A DNA stretch of 64,000 nt from Pyrrhosoma nymphula (GCA_963573305.1 OY754337.1:74661094-74725093); one strand, 5' to 3'; positions 10,274 to 24,100 are shown, counted from the stretch's first letter. The notes: generated by a model from the sequence alone, not told the origin. Translations and numbers: made by a program.

Positions 10274-12490
10274 GATGTTAAGGAATCCCACTAATTATTA
10301 GACAAGAACTTCTTGCACTAATTAGGACGTACTCTTGTAAATATGAAGGGATTTAAAATGACATGGCTCATGAAAGGATTCTAATAAATCCTCCAAATTC
10401 AGGAAATATGTGATTCACAGAGATTACTACTAAGGAAAATTTTTATGAATCAGCATGTTGCAGCCAATGGAATGTTCATAAAAATTCTTACTCTGAAAAT
10501 TTAATATTTTGTTAACTTTATTTAAGGTAGTTAAGACATAACACACGAGATACGTTTAATTTGGAGATTAAAACATTCAATGGTCGAACAAATAAGACAT
10601 TTGCATGTTTCAGCATCAACTCATTCGTAATTGGTGAGAGATTATGTTTTGGGAGGAAAAATATTCAAATGCGAGAGTAATTTTGAAATGAAAATGATCA
10701 GTAAATATATTTATCACTCTTAAAATGAATAGCGTGAACCATCATCGTTTCTTTGGGTGTTCAAAGTGAAGTTAACGACGGTAAGGCATTCTGATTGGTA
10801 TCCCCTGGTTTACGGCCGCTGTTTATCGCCGGGAATAATTAATCAAACACTCGTCGGCTTGGTCTGTTCCGCTAATGGCTTCGATCCCTTTTTTTATATC
10901 ACCATTTAATTTTTTGTGGAGTGTGGAATGGGGGCTGGAATTCTTTCCTCCAGACACAGCTGGAAGCAACCATCCCCACCCCTCGACACCGATTTCAACT
11001 CGTTGGGCGAACGAAAGTAAAATATAAAGGAGAAAAATTCTCTTAACTCCGTTTTACTCGACGAGTGAACATCATACATAATCATTCAAATGATCATGCG
11101 CATGACGTTTATGCATCGTGTAAAATGGAAAATTCCACGTTAGAAAACTCATGAGCATAATCACTCGAGCAAAATTAGAACACGTTATATTTTTGATCAC
11201 ATGACCCCGTGAATGATCGCATGGTACAAGCACACGTACATATTGGTTGTTTTGGTTAATTGGAACACAGAATTTAAATGTATGATTTTTTTGTAATTAT
11301 ATGTGGGTCCATTTCGTTGATTTCATGCGATTTGGTTCATGTCAATTACTCGTTCTTTGAAATCATTCAAGTGTTATAAGAAAATGACGTTTTCAAATGA
11401 TAAGCGAAGAAAATACCTATGTTATCTGCGGAGTAGGTACTAAGATACTTAACATAAGATATTACTTAACATATATTACTCTAGCTCTCAAATAATTTCT
11501 CATGATGGGCTAAATTCAAACAACCGATAATGATGCAATAAAATCATATGCCTCCAGATATGCGAAGAGCATTTTCATTCAGAATGTTTTGAATCCTGCA
11601 AGATATGGTTTTATGCGTACTTCACCGCAATAGAGCGAGAATCAGTTTGTGATATTACCTATAAAAGTTTTTAAACTGTTACTCTCCTTTTACGCTTATG
11701 TCGTTCACAATTTTAACTAACTGTTGTTTGTTATCATAAATACTAGGTATGTAATGGAAAAATAAAACAATTCACAGGTATCAAACCTTTAAAAAATCCG
11801 CGCTCGTATTCTAATGGATTCTTTACACAATTCAGGAATAATTAGGCTTATAGTGCTCTCGTGAGTTCTTGTTCATCGTATCTTATCTTTCATAATCATG
11901 CCTGTTGAGAATTATGATGGCACTAAATTGCTGCTCCGTCATTTTGGAAATATTACGGTAGGCCTCAAGGTTCTCTATTAGAAGTTAATCTTGAACCAGG
12001 CTTTGTATCCCTATACCTTTTTTCCACCTCTCTATCCAGGGTCTTGTCCACAAATTCCGTCTTCTAGACTGCGTCATGATTGTAGCTGCCACTATAATAA
12101 TGGACTACGTGGCAGTGGCCACTAAAATTACATCCTTCCGATCCATCGCTAGTAGCTTGATATCCCTCGGATTAAGGTATTTTACGACGCTACAAACTTA
12201 TTTCCCGCAAAGATACACTACCAGACGATGTAAACAAGCCACAGTTATCATCGATACCCAAAAGCTATGATCGAAACAGCTGCGTTGGTCGGACATTTTC
12301 GGCAAATCGATATGAACAATCAATAGGCTTGCCACTGCGCATCCTTTCAGTGATAAAACTTCACGGAATTAAACTCACCGTGTTAAACGGACTCTATCAG
12401 GTCATTATTGAAATTCATTCACGAATTAATGCTTCAATGATTATTCGCCGTGTAAAACGCCTTTTAGACAGGGAAATACGGCATGAACAT
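10274..12490. other. Non-coding stretch
   Basis: No convincing coding exon or transposon end. Contains ordinary AT-rich DNA and several short ATGATC/GATCAT-like words around 11080-11220. The short frames near 12076-12529 have no family motifs. Confidence 0.45.
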
Positions 12491-12579
12491 ACAGTTAATC
12501 ACATCTTGTCACCGCAAATGATCTGCTAGAGGCCACTGTATAGTTAATTAAGCATTCCATTTTACGTAAGCTCTCACTC
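12491..12579 (+). repeat. 89-bp direct repeat, left copy
   Basis: Begins ACAGTTAATCACATCTTG and ends TCTCACTC. Matches 12865-12953 with about six substitutions. The copies bracket a 285-bp non-coding segment. Confidence 0.85.
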
Positions 12580-12864
12580 ACCCATTTTAAAACCTTTTTA
12601 AAACCACAGCAGAAATAAATACCTACTCTGTTCTGCGTGAACAAGCGTGGCATAGAATTTCATGTGACGGCTGATAAATACAGCTGCTGGTTCCCAAACA
12701 GTTGTTTATGTCTTCTTTGCGTTCTTTTACCTAAGAGTCTTTTATGATAAGTGGGACCACCAAGACTTAGTTCTACACTCTTGGCATCCTAGATCTCAAA
12801 TCACAACACTCGAGCTCGGAAAAATGCCTAATTATTTGACATCCTGGAGGAAAATAGTTATAGT

Positions 12865-12953
12865 ACAGTTAATGACATCTTGTCACCGCAAATGATCTAC
12901 TAGAGCTCACTGTATAATTAATTAAGCATTCCATTTTACGTAAGTTCTCACTC
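12865..12953 (+). repeat. 89-bp direct repeat, right copy
   Basis: Partner of 12491-12579, offset 374 bp. The intervening 12580-12864 segment shows no coding potential or transposon termini, so either a very long target duplication or a local tandem duplication is possible. Confidence 0.85.
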
Positions 12954-13029
12954 TGATGAGGAAAATTCAGTAAAACAGGTTTTGCTTTAATGTAATGAAT
13001 GGAAATATATTAAAACAAATAGGATAAAA

Positions 13030-13180
13030 AGGGCAACGGCCTGCCACAATGTAAACACCGGTTCCATTCAGTCCCCGAATGTCAGCATCGTTGGACTTGG
13101 GTCGGATTCGGAGGGATGATCCTCATATTCGTCTGAGTGATGTTGCCCCTGTCTGTAAGTGGTAGACAGTACGTACGATA
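13030..13180 (+). mobile_element. 5S rRNA-derived SINE, copy 2
   Basis: Starts around GCAACGGCCTGCCACAATG, continues through a diverged 5S 3' half (TCAGTCCCCGAA, CAGCATCGTTGGACTTGG, GATTCGGAGGGATGATC) and reaches the tail CCCCTGTCTGTAAGTGGTAG. It shares head and tail with the copy at 690-1001 but lacks the minisatellite expansion. Head divergence from 5S is greater than in copy 1. Non-functional as 5S rRNA. Confidence 0.7.
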
Positions 13181-14996
13181 TGACCTTATCCGTGGGAACA
13201 CGTGAAACTGAAATGCTACCACGACTATAAAAAAGAAATATTTAAATAAGAATAATGAAAGATAATGAAAATTTTTTCTACAGCTGTTGGTGCAATGTAA
13301 AACAGTGCATTTACGATCCGCCATTACCCCCTGCTTTGGGTTAGTAGCAGCTGAATTATGACTGTAATTTCCAGCTTGCATAAACGTACTCTCACACATG
13401 TTGCAGACGAGGTTTTTTATGTAATCCGTAAAGGAGCAGGAGGAGACATCAAAGCATTTCTACTGTGAGTTAAGTATGAAAATTTACTCAAATAAATAGT
13501 AAATACCTATTTATGTAAATTTAACAAATTTACATTATCAAATAAGTTTGATAAATATTTGATATTATGTCATGCGTTTGGATGCACTGTATTTTACGGG
13601 GAATATTTGAAAGATTTCATTACGAGATCTCAACCCTAGCGTTTCCAAAGCCAAGGCCATAAACTCTTCCCTCGGTTTCTCCGCGGAAAAAGTAAGAAAG
13701 GAACAAGACTCTCGCCTTGTTTACGCCTTCTCGTGCAACGATAGACTCGGCCCCGCTATCGCTTCTAGCAGAGGGTTGTGCGTGGCCACCGACGCCGACG
13801 CGTGGCACCATAGTCGCGCAGCGCGGTAAACAAACGAGCGAAGTAAATGGAAGCCTCCATGCTTTACATTTTATCGCGGCGTTTCCGAGATTCGCGTGAA
13901 TAAATAAAAAGATAAAAAAATTATGAAATCATTTTTTTTCCTTACCACCTCTCTCCCTCTCCTACCCTTTCGTCACTCTGATATATATTCATGGGCTCGG
14001 ATTTGTGGACACCTTAAGGACGGGAACGAGGCGTGACAAAACTGCTTGCTTACATCCGATCCTCCTACACCCACGTCTCAAGGCGGGTGGGAGAGAGAGG
14101 AAAAAAACGCCGGGCCCCTAATCTTTTGATTACTCGTCGACGCATCCCGCCTTCCTTTGATACAGTCTTGGAGCCGTCCGCTTTGTAGAGGCATGAGGAA
14201 AGGATTTCTTTCCGCTCACAACGTGTAGATTATGCAAAGTAATATTTACCGCCGGGTGGGGTCGTAAATAAGTAGATTTTTTTATGCTTCTTTCTATCCC
14301 CTCCTCACACTCATCTGCAAATATATTTTTCTTGATTAAAGGAAAACATATTAGTCTTCCTCAGCCTCGTCTGGGAGGGGTGTTAATGGAAAACGTGTCT
14401 TAACACAAATAAGGAAGGCCCCATCCCCCAATCCTCACACCTATAACCCTCCACACACACACACACTCCAAACCCTACCACGTCATCACGAAGAAAACCC
14501 CCTCCAACACCAACAGCGAAACCCTTTCTTCCTTCCTCACCTCTCTCCCCACTCCGCAGGAACCCTTTCGCACTAACCCCCGTGCCCCTACACCCCCATA
14601 CCACCCCATACTCTTGGTGTGGAGCCCCCTGTCTGTCCGCTGGCGCTGCGCGAAACACGAGACTCCAGTCTTTTTCCATTCCTCTCCCTTTCTCTCCAAT
14701 CTCTTCAAAAAACCCATTCCTCTTCCTGTCACTCCAGGCTTATCCGTCTTCATCAACATTTGCGCCTCTACCCCGTCCACCCCCGTCCTCGTGACAGCGT
14801 CTCTAAACTCACACCGCTCGCTACTCCATACACCCCTCCACCCTGCCATTCCCATCCCCTTCCCTCTATCTCCCCATCCTGAGCAGCCACCCCGCCCCCT
14901 CTCGCCCCTGAACCCTTCTCCGTCCTTTTATTTTGCCTTTTCCGCGTGGTCGTCCTCCTTTTCTACCCTCTGGCCTTATACGGTCATTCCCGTGAT
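13181..14996. other. Non-coding stretch with CpG-rich patch and long pyrimidine tract
   Basis: About 13620-13900 is relatively CpG-rich. About 14400-14990 is strongly C+T-rich on the plus strand, with a (CA)n run near 14452-14466. Frames of up to 145 codons on both strands within 14383-15108 follow from this composition and resemble no protein family. Confidence 0.5.
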
Positions 14997-16127
14997 CCCA
15001 ATCACGATCACCATTCACTTTAGTGATTCTGTCATGAACGTCAAGTCGTGAATGAACGGGTCGTGATAGTAAAAACTGGATGGCGATCACGACCCTGTTC
15101 CCAGTCACGACGCACGAATGATCGCAGATCGCATCCCTCTGTTAAACTCCACTTCAACGTCGAATATACCAGGCATCCACATATATACATTTTAAACCTA
15201 AAAACATCAAGGATAACCAGAAATGTGGTAAGTATTTAATGACCAAGCTCACTAATTCTCACTGAATGTTTAACTAATGAAACCTGTTTCGAAAGATACG
15301 TACTTTCGGTTTACACAAAGGGGAGGTGATTATTTTTAAAGTTATACATTACTGTAAAAGCGGATTCCATAAATGTTAAGGATTATCTTCAACTCATGGT
15401 CAGCCATTTTGGTTTTAAGCTTGAGCAAATATCTGTGAATAGCTCTATTTTTAAATTGGCATAAGAATGTTATTGCGAGTAGATAACACTTTTTCAAAAT
15501 AAAATAGGTATTAATCGCAAATTTCACTGAATATAGTCATTTCCATCTACATTAAAGCTTGTTACCAGACAGAACACGTCAAAAGGTGAGGGAATAGCAC
15601 CGAAATATACTTTCAGAGAAATCCCGCTGTTTTTGGGGATGCACTGGTTCATGATGTTCGCACTTATTTTTGAAATTTTGAAGAAATGGCATGAGTGTTA
15701 TAGGAAAACCACGGACCGACGTTGCCAGTCACTTGTTTTTTTTAATTAAAAAGTCTGAGTTCAATTTCAACTCAATTACAACAAAATTAGTTGTAAGTTA
15801 TATTGCTTATTGCTGCATTCTCCGTGGCAATTCCGACAGGTCCGGGGCTGCAAAAGAAAACGTTCCGGAGACAGCAGAAAATCTGTGTTCCTCAACCAGT
15901 TCCATCCACACCGATTGAGAGCTCCCACTGCTTCCCATACATGTAGTTTTTGGTCGCAAATGACCTACGACCAAAAGTGACCATCTCGATGAACAAATGA
16001 TCACGAATGACCAATAGGTCGCGATTGATGAAGAGCGACCAGGGTCGCGAACGACTTGCGTCCGAAAATGACCCTCTCAGTCATCTGAATGATCCCGTTC
16101 ACCGATAAATATCCGTGATTACAAGGG
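14997..16127. mobile_element. Possible hAT-like element with subterminal short repeats
   Basis: Both ends are crowded with related short words in both orientations: GATCACGA, GTCGTGA, TCGTGAT, GGTCGCGA, GCGACC. They occupy about 14990-15130 and 15940-16127, with an AT-rich centre between. The terminal words CCCAATCACG (left) and the reverse complement of CGTGATTACAAGGG (right) can be aligned with a 4-bp gap, and the flanks CCCGTGAT and CTTGTGAT match at 6 of 8 positions, which would suit an old hAT target duplication. Clustered subterminal repeats are typical of hAT, P and CACTA elements. The interior shows no recognisable transposase. Confidence 0.4.
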
Positions 16128-17937
16128 TCTTGTGATTCTATCGTTCATGACCGAGCCATCATTACTTTCAACCTTTGCTCTCCAAGTGCCACAAGAATTG
16201 GGGTTTTGTAATGTAGCCAGAATTCCGAAACCAGAGCGTGCTAAACCTTGTGTGAAACACTACGACCCTACGTCGCGCTACAGTAAACGCCTAAGCATAC
16301 TTACGTTTGTGGTTCTGTGGCTCTGCAATGGACCTTTGTATCTTTTTTCGCAATAGTTTATATGCACTCTCATTTTTTCAAGTTACTTAAGCAGTAGCAT
16401 CTGATTAGTGATATCCCAGATAACGTCAGGAATGTCGAGTCTGTTGTTCTGATCTCGTTCAATTTGATAGATGAGACTGTCTGTCAGTCATTCCTGTTTA
16501 AGGGACTTCGAGACGACATTGGTAATTTAAATATTTATGTCTTGACCCAAACATGACTAAAAAAATTGTAAAAATTACTAATAACACTTTTATGGCATTG
16601 TTTTTATCCCATATTTATTTATATTATTAACTCTTAATTTTCTTAATTTTTTAAATTCCTCAATAAAATTATTTCACTCGAGTCTCTGCAACTAGACTGT
16701 GTGTCTTTCTTTTCTTTTCTTATATAACAAGAAATGAAGATGTAATTTTGAAACTACTACTTTCAAATGGCGAAAATATTCAATTTTTTATAACTGTGTG
16801 CTATTTCCTAATATGCTTTGCTTATTCTAAAAAATTAGGTTTCCATCTTAGGTATCCGTCATTTTTTCTCTCATTTCCAAAATAAATGTTAAAATTTCCT
16901 TAAAACGCTCAGCGTCTTTTACAAATGATAACTTATGCCTTAGGATTTCGAAAGATTAAGTAAGAGATAAATTTAGAATTAAATTGAGGCTTTTGTTTCG
17001 ATATGTAATACGATAAGCAGGAATAATTTGAATACAATCAGGCTTTATTAATTTATATAAAATGCATCAGCGTCCCTTCAAGTGACTTGCGTCGGTGCAA
17101 AAATTGAATAAATATTTCGCAAATAGGCTGACGGATAAGACAGAAATATATGGTTTGCGCAATATAAAACAACTGCGTAACTGCATTCGGATTGGTCACA
17201 ATTTCATACAAGAATTTGCCGAAGAAGGTTGTCTCATGTTTGCCTGACTTGATTTTGGCCTTGTCGATTCTTTCCTCGGGCAGCAAGGGTGCGAAGCAGC
17301 ACTAAAGAGCTGGAGCTGGAATTTGAACCGGAGTTCAAAATTGTATATTTTTTCCGCGATTTTCTTTTGAAATGGAATGTTTGTAATCGCTACGTCACGA
17401 AGCGAGTGACTTAATTGGGGTAAATTGTAATTAATTGGAACGCAGATAGCTTATGAGGCCAAAACAGCCATGGTAGAATGTTAGTATTGAAAACGGGTCA
17501 GAACAGATATGATGCGGGCTCACGCGCTTCGCATACTTTTTCGGGCACTGCCATGTTTTGTTGACGTCAGGCGCGATGCGGGGAAAGAGTCAAGTTGAAT
17601 ATTGACCCGGGCACACGGAGCGTGATAATCACCACCAGTCGCTTCTGATCGAACTCCAAATCCAACTCGGGGTGACTCATCGGTGAGTGCGTAGTTGCTG
17701 GCATACAGATTGAAAGTTAGCGACGCCGTGAATGGAAAACAAAAATATCACGCATGAGCGCGAAAGTCTTATCGTTGCATTGCTGCCAATTCAATGTCAT
17801 CAAAAGTCACTGTGACAAAATTATGATCCAATAAATACTGTAAAGATCTCGTTGCGAGTAGCAACCAGGTCGACCCACCAAAAACTGGGGTACAAATAAC
17901 GTGCCGGCAATAATGTGACCTCAACAAAAAGCATAAA
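16128..17937. other. Non-coding stretch
   Basis: No recognisable coding exon or element. About 17560-17740 is locally GC-richer and includes CGGTGAGTGCG at about 17682, which fits a splice-donor consensus. There is nothing else to support an exon there. Confidence 0.4.
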
Positions 17938-18439
17938 TTAAGGTCTCCTCGGCAAAAAAGGAAACTTTTTAAGAATCCCTGTGTACTTTCCCTCTATGTA
18001 TCGGTAAAAATGAAATACGGTGTTTTAATGAAAAATTATTATACTTTGGTATCAGTAAAATTAAGATATGATGTATTTACTTCGGAAAACAACGCATTAA
18101 ATTATAGGGTATTCCTTTAAATATGCGATTGCAAGGGATGAAATTGTACCAGCCTCTGGTACTCTTTTCTCCATTGTTGATGACTCAAAAACAGGTCTTA
18201 TTCTGGGTAACCTATTTTTCACCAAATATATATCTTATTTCTCCAAGAATTAACGTTCACTGTGTGGAATATAAGGAATGATTATAAAATCATAATTACA
18301 ATATATTCTTACCTTATTTTTTTCTATTAGCAAATTAATATCGGCAGAGAAAGTTATATTTTTAAAGAGTGCTAACCGTAAGGTAGAATTCAATATTTGT
18401 TTTGACTAAAGACTGCCGCTGTGCAAACTCCTCCCTTAC
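17938..18439. mobile_element. TTAA-flanked MITE, copy 2
   Basis: The left flank is TTAA (17938-17941) followed by GGTCTCCTCGGC. The right end has CTCCTCCC followed by TTAC (18436-18439), a one-base decay of TTAA. The right-end block TTCAATATTTGTTTTGACT, then a GC-rich CCGC segment, then CTCC matches the right end of the element at 7520-8075. More diverged than copy 1; non-coding. Confidence 0.5.
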
Positions 18440-20747
18440 TTTAGATTACAATATGCCGTTCATTTAAAACCCAATCGCATTACTACACTATATTTCATTA
18501 TTATGAATATCAAAATGTGAAGGTAATTATTCTAAAATATTTCCAACAACCCAATGGACCAACATGCAACAAAGTGGCTACAGTGGACTTACTGTGAAGC
18601 AGCTTGTAACGGACAGATATTGACGCATCTCCATTTTGTAGTAGCAGAACATTGGGAAGATAAAACATAAATTGGAGCGGGGGTTTAGCTATTTCAGCAA
18701 GGATGATTATCATCGTACAGGTCCATATCCCAATAGTTAAAAGAATAAGTTAAGTACGTGGCTTGACACTCTAAATCAGATAAAAATCATGTCCTTTGTA
18801 AAATTTGACAAAATAGTACCATTGAATATTGTTTCCTTTACATTGCCCATGCCAGAAAACTCGCTGTCATCCGCGGAAAATGCTTTCCTCCTTTAATTCC
18901 CTTCAATATTTCTCCGATGGCTACAAACCCTCATGTTGCTTTTATTTATGAAATCATTAATTTTACATGGCTTTTTATATACCTCGATGCTCACATGATT
19001 TTTATACATTGTGCGCCTGTTGGCCCGGAAATCGGCCCGATCACAAACTGGAAAAGAAATGAATGTCATGTCACGTAAGACACACACATACAAGACAACA
19101 AAATTAATGCCATGCCTTCTTTCACCTCTTTACTAACCACGACATTTTTGGTGATGCTGGGAAACAATGAATGGGTTTACTCCCGTATTTGCACAAGCGA
19201 GAGCTCGTCACACGAAATTTAAAAGAAACACTCCATAGGTTTCTGCTGAAAACTTCTTCATTCTCTTGCGTCCAATTTCTTCTTCCCTCCGAAAGAGGAC
19301 CAAGAAGGACTTTTAATTTCCGCTTGCGAGTCTTACTCCTTCAAGCCACGAAAACCCCTCCCCCAGCTCCCTGAGTCATCTTCCCTCCCCCTATCCCTCC
19401 TTTAGCTCCCAAAAACACCATGAATGACAACTTTGCCAAGACCTCCCGCCGTGATTACACATTTAAACACTAGCGTAAACAGGACGCGAAGAAAAAGGAG
19501 CAAAAGGCGGGATTTTAACTTGGGGTGGAGTTAGAGTAAGTGGAATGGTGGGAGGGGAGGCAGGAAAGGGGTGTGAGGGCGTCTGTCTTTCGTCTTCCCC
19601 CCATATTGTGTCTGCCTTTCTCTTCTTTCTCTTATTCTTGCTCCCTTTCTTATTCCCCAGTCACATCACTTCAAAGTTCCTCGTAGTCCTCTCCCCCACA
19701 TCTCCTCCTCCCAACACTCTCAGTTCTTCTCCAATCAAATTTTTTTTATAAATAAAAAAGCAAAGATTTCACATCCATTGGCCTCTCTCCCCCCCGTCCG
19801 CCATCTCATTAACGCATTTTCCAGCCAAAAAACATCCGCGCCAAACAGATGAAGTCAGACGGGCGAGCGCGCCTTGCGCTCACGCCTCGCGCGCCCATTG
19901 TTTTCTTCCTCCGACTCTATCGGCGCTGTCGTCGCCAGACAAAGGAATTCTACCTCCCGCCCTTCATCGGAAACTTTTTAAAAAGCAATGAGAGAATATT
20001 TCCGCCATTTTTCTCGAAGGAAAGAGCGAGAAAGAAAGAGGAGGATTTAAAAAAATGGGAATTGAATGGCCGAGGGCGTCGCAATATTTCTCAACGTTTC
20101 CCATTCCTTTCATTCGCCCCCCCCCACGGCCTAATTCTCTCGATTCTGGATCTCTGAAGCCGTATTAATCAAGGAATAAAGCCTTGAGCATACATATATA
20201 ATCCTACATTTTACTTCCTTTCCTAATCTTCAAATTAATGTTCTATTCCAAAACTAGCTTAAAACCCTTTAATGAAATTTGTTGATTCTCATGAAAATGC
20301 TCTGTCCCGAAAAATAATATAATTTTAAGTTTATGGGTACCGGTTTTGTAACGTAACCCTCACTAACTTCATTCATGCTACGCCAAGCCGCCGAGAGAAA
20401 ATACACCTGTTAGTCCTTAGGACCAGTTCCTTACTGACGCAGTTCATTTTCATTGGACAAAGGCTTGCTGCTCATTTATCTATTTCTAAACTGCCTTAGA
20501 AGTTACATGTTTATCAATAAAATCACAAAGAGATAACGTTGATACTTAATACAAAGTTGGCATTTCGGTTCTTGTGAAATTTTACTCTGAAGAAAATCGT
20601 CAACAGCTGTCATCCATACGGAGATAGGTTTGCATCGAATCTCCACTCAATAATATTTTCAGCCAACAACTATGCCCCTTCAAAAATCTTCACACTTATA
20701 AAATTTTGCTGAATTGTTTCTTCATAGGTCAATTCTTGTGAATCAAA
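18440..20747. other. Non-coding stretch with a pyrimidine-rich and CpG-rich patch
   Basis: About 19300-19780 is C+T-rich. About 19790-20110 is the local CpG maximum (GGGCGAGCGCGCCTTGCGCT near 19860). The 102-codon frame over that patch (19849-20157) has no family motif. A promoter-type island is possible but unsupported. Confidence 0.4.
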
Positions 20748-21122
20748 CTGTCCTTAAATATTATCTCCTGTCCTGATTATCTAGCGGAATGGGCTGGACG
20801 ACCATTCGCCGTTCTGGTGTTTTCTTATTCATAGGACTCACCGCAGCAAACGCTAGTGATTAAAGGTTGTTTCGCGTTCCATTTGTCCTCTTAGTCTAAT
20901 TATGACTCAGAGGCCGGAAGCTTCCTCTCTCCCTTACCTTTCTTCCCTATCCTTTTATCCTACCTATTCCCGCAGCCTTCCGTTCCCCGGTGATGAGCGG
21001 AAGCTCGAATACCGGTGGAGGGTGGAGCCCATGGCACTGCTAACTAGTAGTACTAAATTTAGTAGTACCATGGTGGAGCCCCTGCGTGGAGGACCCACGT
21101 ATCAGCTGTCCTTAAATATTAT
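20748..21122 (-). mobile_element. Retroposed insertion with 17-bp target duplication
   Basis: CTGTCCTTAAATATTAT occurs exactly at 20748-20764 and 21106-21122, bracketing 341 bp. A duplication of this size is typical of target-primed reverse transcription. The inserted DNA is GC-richer than its surroundings and includes the short palindrome AGTAGTACTAAATTTAGTAGTACC. No Pol III box is convincing, so it is probably a 5'-truncated LINE 3' UTR or an unidentified SINE. Orientation is uncertain because there is no obvious A or T tail; the minus call is a guess. Confidence 0.6.
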
Positions 21123-24100
21123 TTAGAAGAAGCAATTGTCAGTCTTACGTTGAAAAATGGCATTATAGTGACTTTGAATCTAATTTATTTTTAAATTTTA
21201 TGAAAAAAAGTGATGAAATTAGATTTTTGAAATAGTACGATATTGCTATCTGCTCTGTTTAAACTCCACTCTGTAACGACGATGAAGTTTATTATCATTC
21301 GCCACTTTTTCGGATTAAACTACGATTATTGGCCCAATTGTTTTTAACCTTGTAGTGGAAACATATGAATACTGGTATTACTTTTATCAGTTTTCTTTTT
21401 GCATTTAGGTATGCTGTTCATGTCTACCTATTGTGTATCTAGTGTTCTAAGTTTTCTCTCAATAATATGAATCAAATCCCCCACTCTTTTTATTTTGAGC
21501 CAGTTCACATCAACCCCATAATCCAGTTCAACCGTATCAAGCCATTGCCTTCCTTCTTATAGGCGTGTAAGGGCACTCTTTTGGTGACGAATTAACTTCT
21601 AAATATCACCTTGTATAAAAAAATTGGTAGGTAATTAAATAAAGTGCGACAATAGTACTTCGTTTATAATTTAATAAAAAAAAGAATTACTAATGGTTAG
21701 TGTTTCCACATATTTTACGCATGACCTACTTTTCATTTTATCAGGTGGATGTTATATTACAACCCCATAAATCTGTACTACAACGAAAACCTAGTAGTAG
21801 GTCGTGAATAATGCATTTTCCGTGGATACACAAATTTATTCACTATTATTGACAGGAATCTGTTCCAAAAAGTAAAGCCTCAAATAATCGATTTTACGGA
21901 CGATTTTTATCATATATTTTGCGTTTTTTATGCTGTAAATACGTTTTATGATGTTTAACTACGGCTTTTAGTTATACCGCAGCTTTCAACATGGGTATTT
22001 TGTTTTTTCACCAAGTGAGACCTGAATATGGACGATTTGAACTCTTTAATTATCAGTAGAGTTGATGATGAACGACGGTGCTTAAATGATAGGAGCCCGG
22101 GATTCATTCATAAAAAAATTGCTCCAACTCTGGACCAGCTCTGTCTGCACTGTCTGTGGAAACAGGACGGGGATAAGGCTTCTAAGCGTCCACGCTCTCT
22201 GACCATGCTCAAAACCTTTCCCTCGCTCCTTGCGCTAAATTGTAAATATTCTAATGTGCAAGTTTTAATAGGTACTCATAAAATTCTAATTTAGGTAATG
22301 ATTGAGTGAGCGTAAGTAAATCTATTCAGGAGCTAGATAGAGAAGAAATTTTTTAAACCCTGCCGATTTAGACAAGCATATACATTAGAGATATCCATTA
22401 ATTCGTGTAGATAATTATATTAATTAATCCAGTGTTCTAATGAGAATGCCAATTTTTCATTAACAGTGTTTGCACTTTTGTATTTTTATTAAAAGTGTCG
22501 ATTGAAACTCAATTTGAAATCATCACAACACCGCATAAAATACGCTGCATGCACAAGTATTCGCATTGTGATAACAATGACTGTCTAGACGGAATCCGCT
22601 AAAAGCTCTTGACACGTGTTTGAAACAAGGTTTAGATTGTGTATTTGAAGGTAAAAAATATTTATTATCACAATGCGTTATCATTCAGTTTTATAGCGAG
22701 AACAGTTGGAAAAATGTTGCCGCGCTTTCAACGCAGAAAAAAACTTGCATCGTTCGAAGTTAATTTCTCACTATGAAACCACATAATTAAGATCGTTATC
22801 TCATTATATTGCTGGCCCTGGCCGCACTCTGTAATTGCCTTCATTAAGAGTAATGGATTGGACAATTTCATTGCACGCAAGCCTGGGTTGCCACCTCTCC
22901 GCCAACATGACTATATAAAAAGTAATGGTGCCCTTCGTTGCTGAATTGACCGTAATTACTATTACCTCTTATTTTTTTAACTAAGTCCAATTTTTCCGTG
23001 TGTGGATAGCGATTACAGTCTGGGAGTGAAATAATTTCACGCGACTAACTATCACATTGGGTCTGGATTTTAGTTATTTTAATGCTTGAAGAACGCACGC
23101 CTCGTTGAAGTTTATTTATGCTTCGCATAAACAGTTAAATCCATCAATGGCAGTACTGTGTTTTTGTATATATTTTTTACTCGAATGGAGGATGTCCTGA
23201 ATATTTGGTAATTACTTAAAAATATAAAAGTGACATGTTTTGAGATTTTTTCATTTCAATGAAACAAGCAACCACATTTCAAGTTTACATTTTTCCAAAC
23301 TATACGTTTATTAAAAAAAATATAATTATTAATCTACTAGATTAGTGTATTAAATTTATGTTGAAGATGATAGTAATAATTGAAAAAAACGCGTTTTGAA
23401 ATCTAAAAAAATCTGTTTTTTCAAGCATTATTAAAGTGCTTACATTTATTCTACAGATTGTAGAGCATCCAAATCTATTAAAGACTAGTTTGGGATCGTA
23501 ACATTCTTTAAGTTTAAAAGTTTAAATCGTGCTAATTTAAGGGTAACACTCGATATTATAGTCATGAACCCACAGAGAACGTCCAAAGCTGAACAATGTG
23601 ATAAATATAAGTGAGAGACATAACCAACTGATAGGTCTGTGTCTATCTGTGCTTCTGTCTCCTTCACTGCCACACCCTACAACGTCTTTCAAGATAAATA
23701 CGGAGTTAAACCACGGAGTTAAACGGAGTTAAATTATTCGGACAAGGTTAATATTCTCCAAAAATGATTAATAATAAGGACCTTCGTAAAAAAACAATGA
23801 ATATAGTGCAGAATTTACTTTATTTGTTCTTATGACATTCCTTTCAACTCAATAACTGGTTTGGAAACTATCCCTTCGAACAAATGTATAATTTGCATAT
23901 TATTCTTTCAATTAACTTTCGCTTCCCTGTAGGTATTCATTTTCCAGAATTGAATTCGACCTTTGTCACTTAATAAAGCAATAAAATTTTTAATTTCCTT
24001 TACGAACGAGAGATTTACTTTTGATGGAAGGTACACGCACGAGTTTATGAAACTTAGCCCTAATGATCATTTTCATACTTCGGAAGCATTATCATAATAC

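Noticed and set aside
14383..15108. Overlapping open frames up to 145 codons on both strands
   Set aside because: Strong C+T skew produces frames on both strands; no protein motif and low complexity.
17682..17692. Splice-donor-like CGGTGAGTGCG
   Set aside because: Single short match without an open exon or acceptor.
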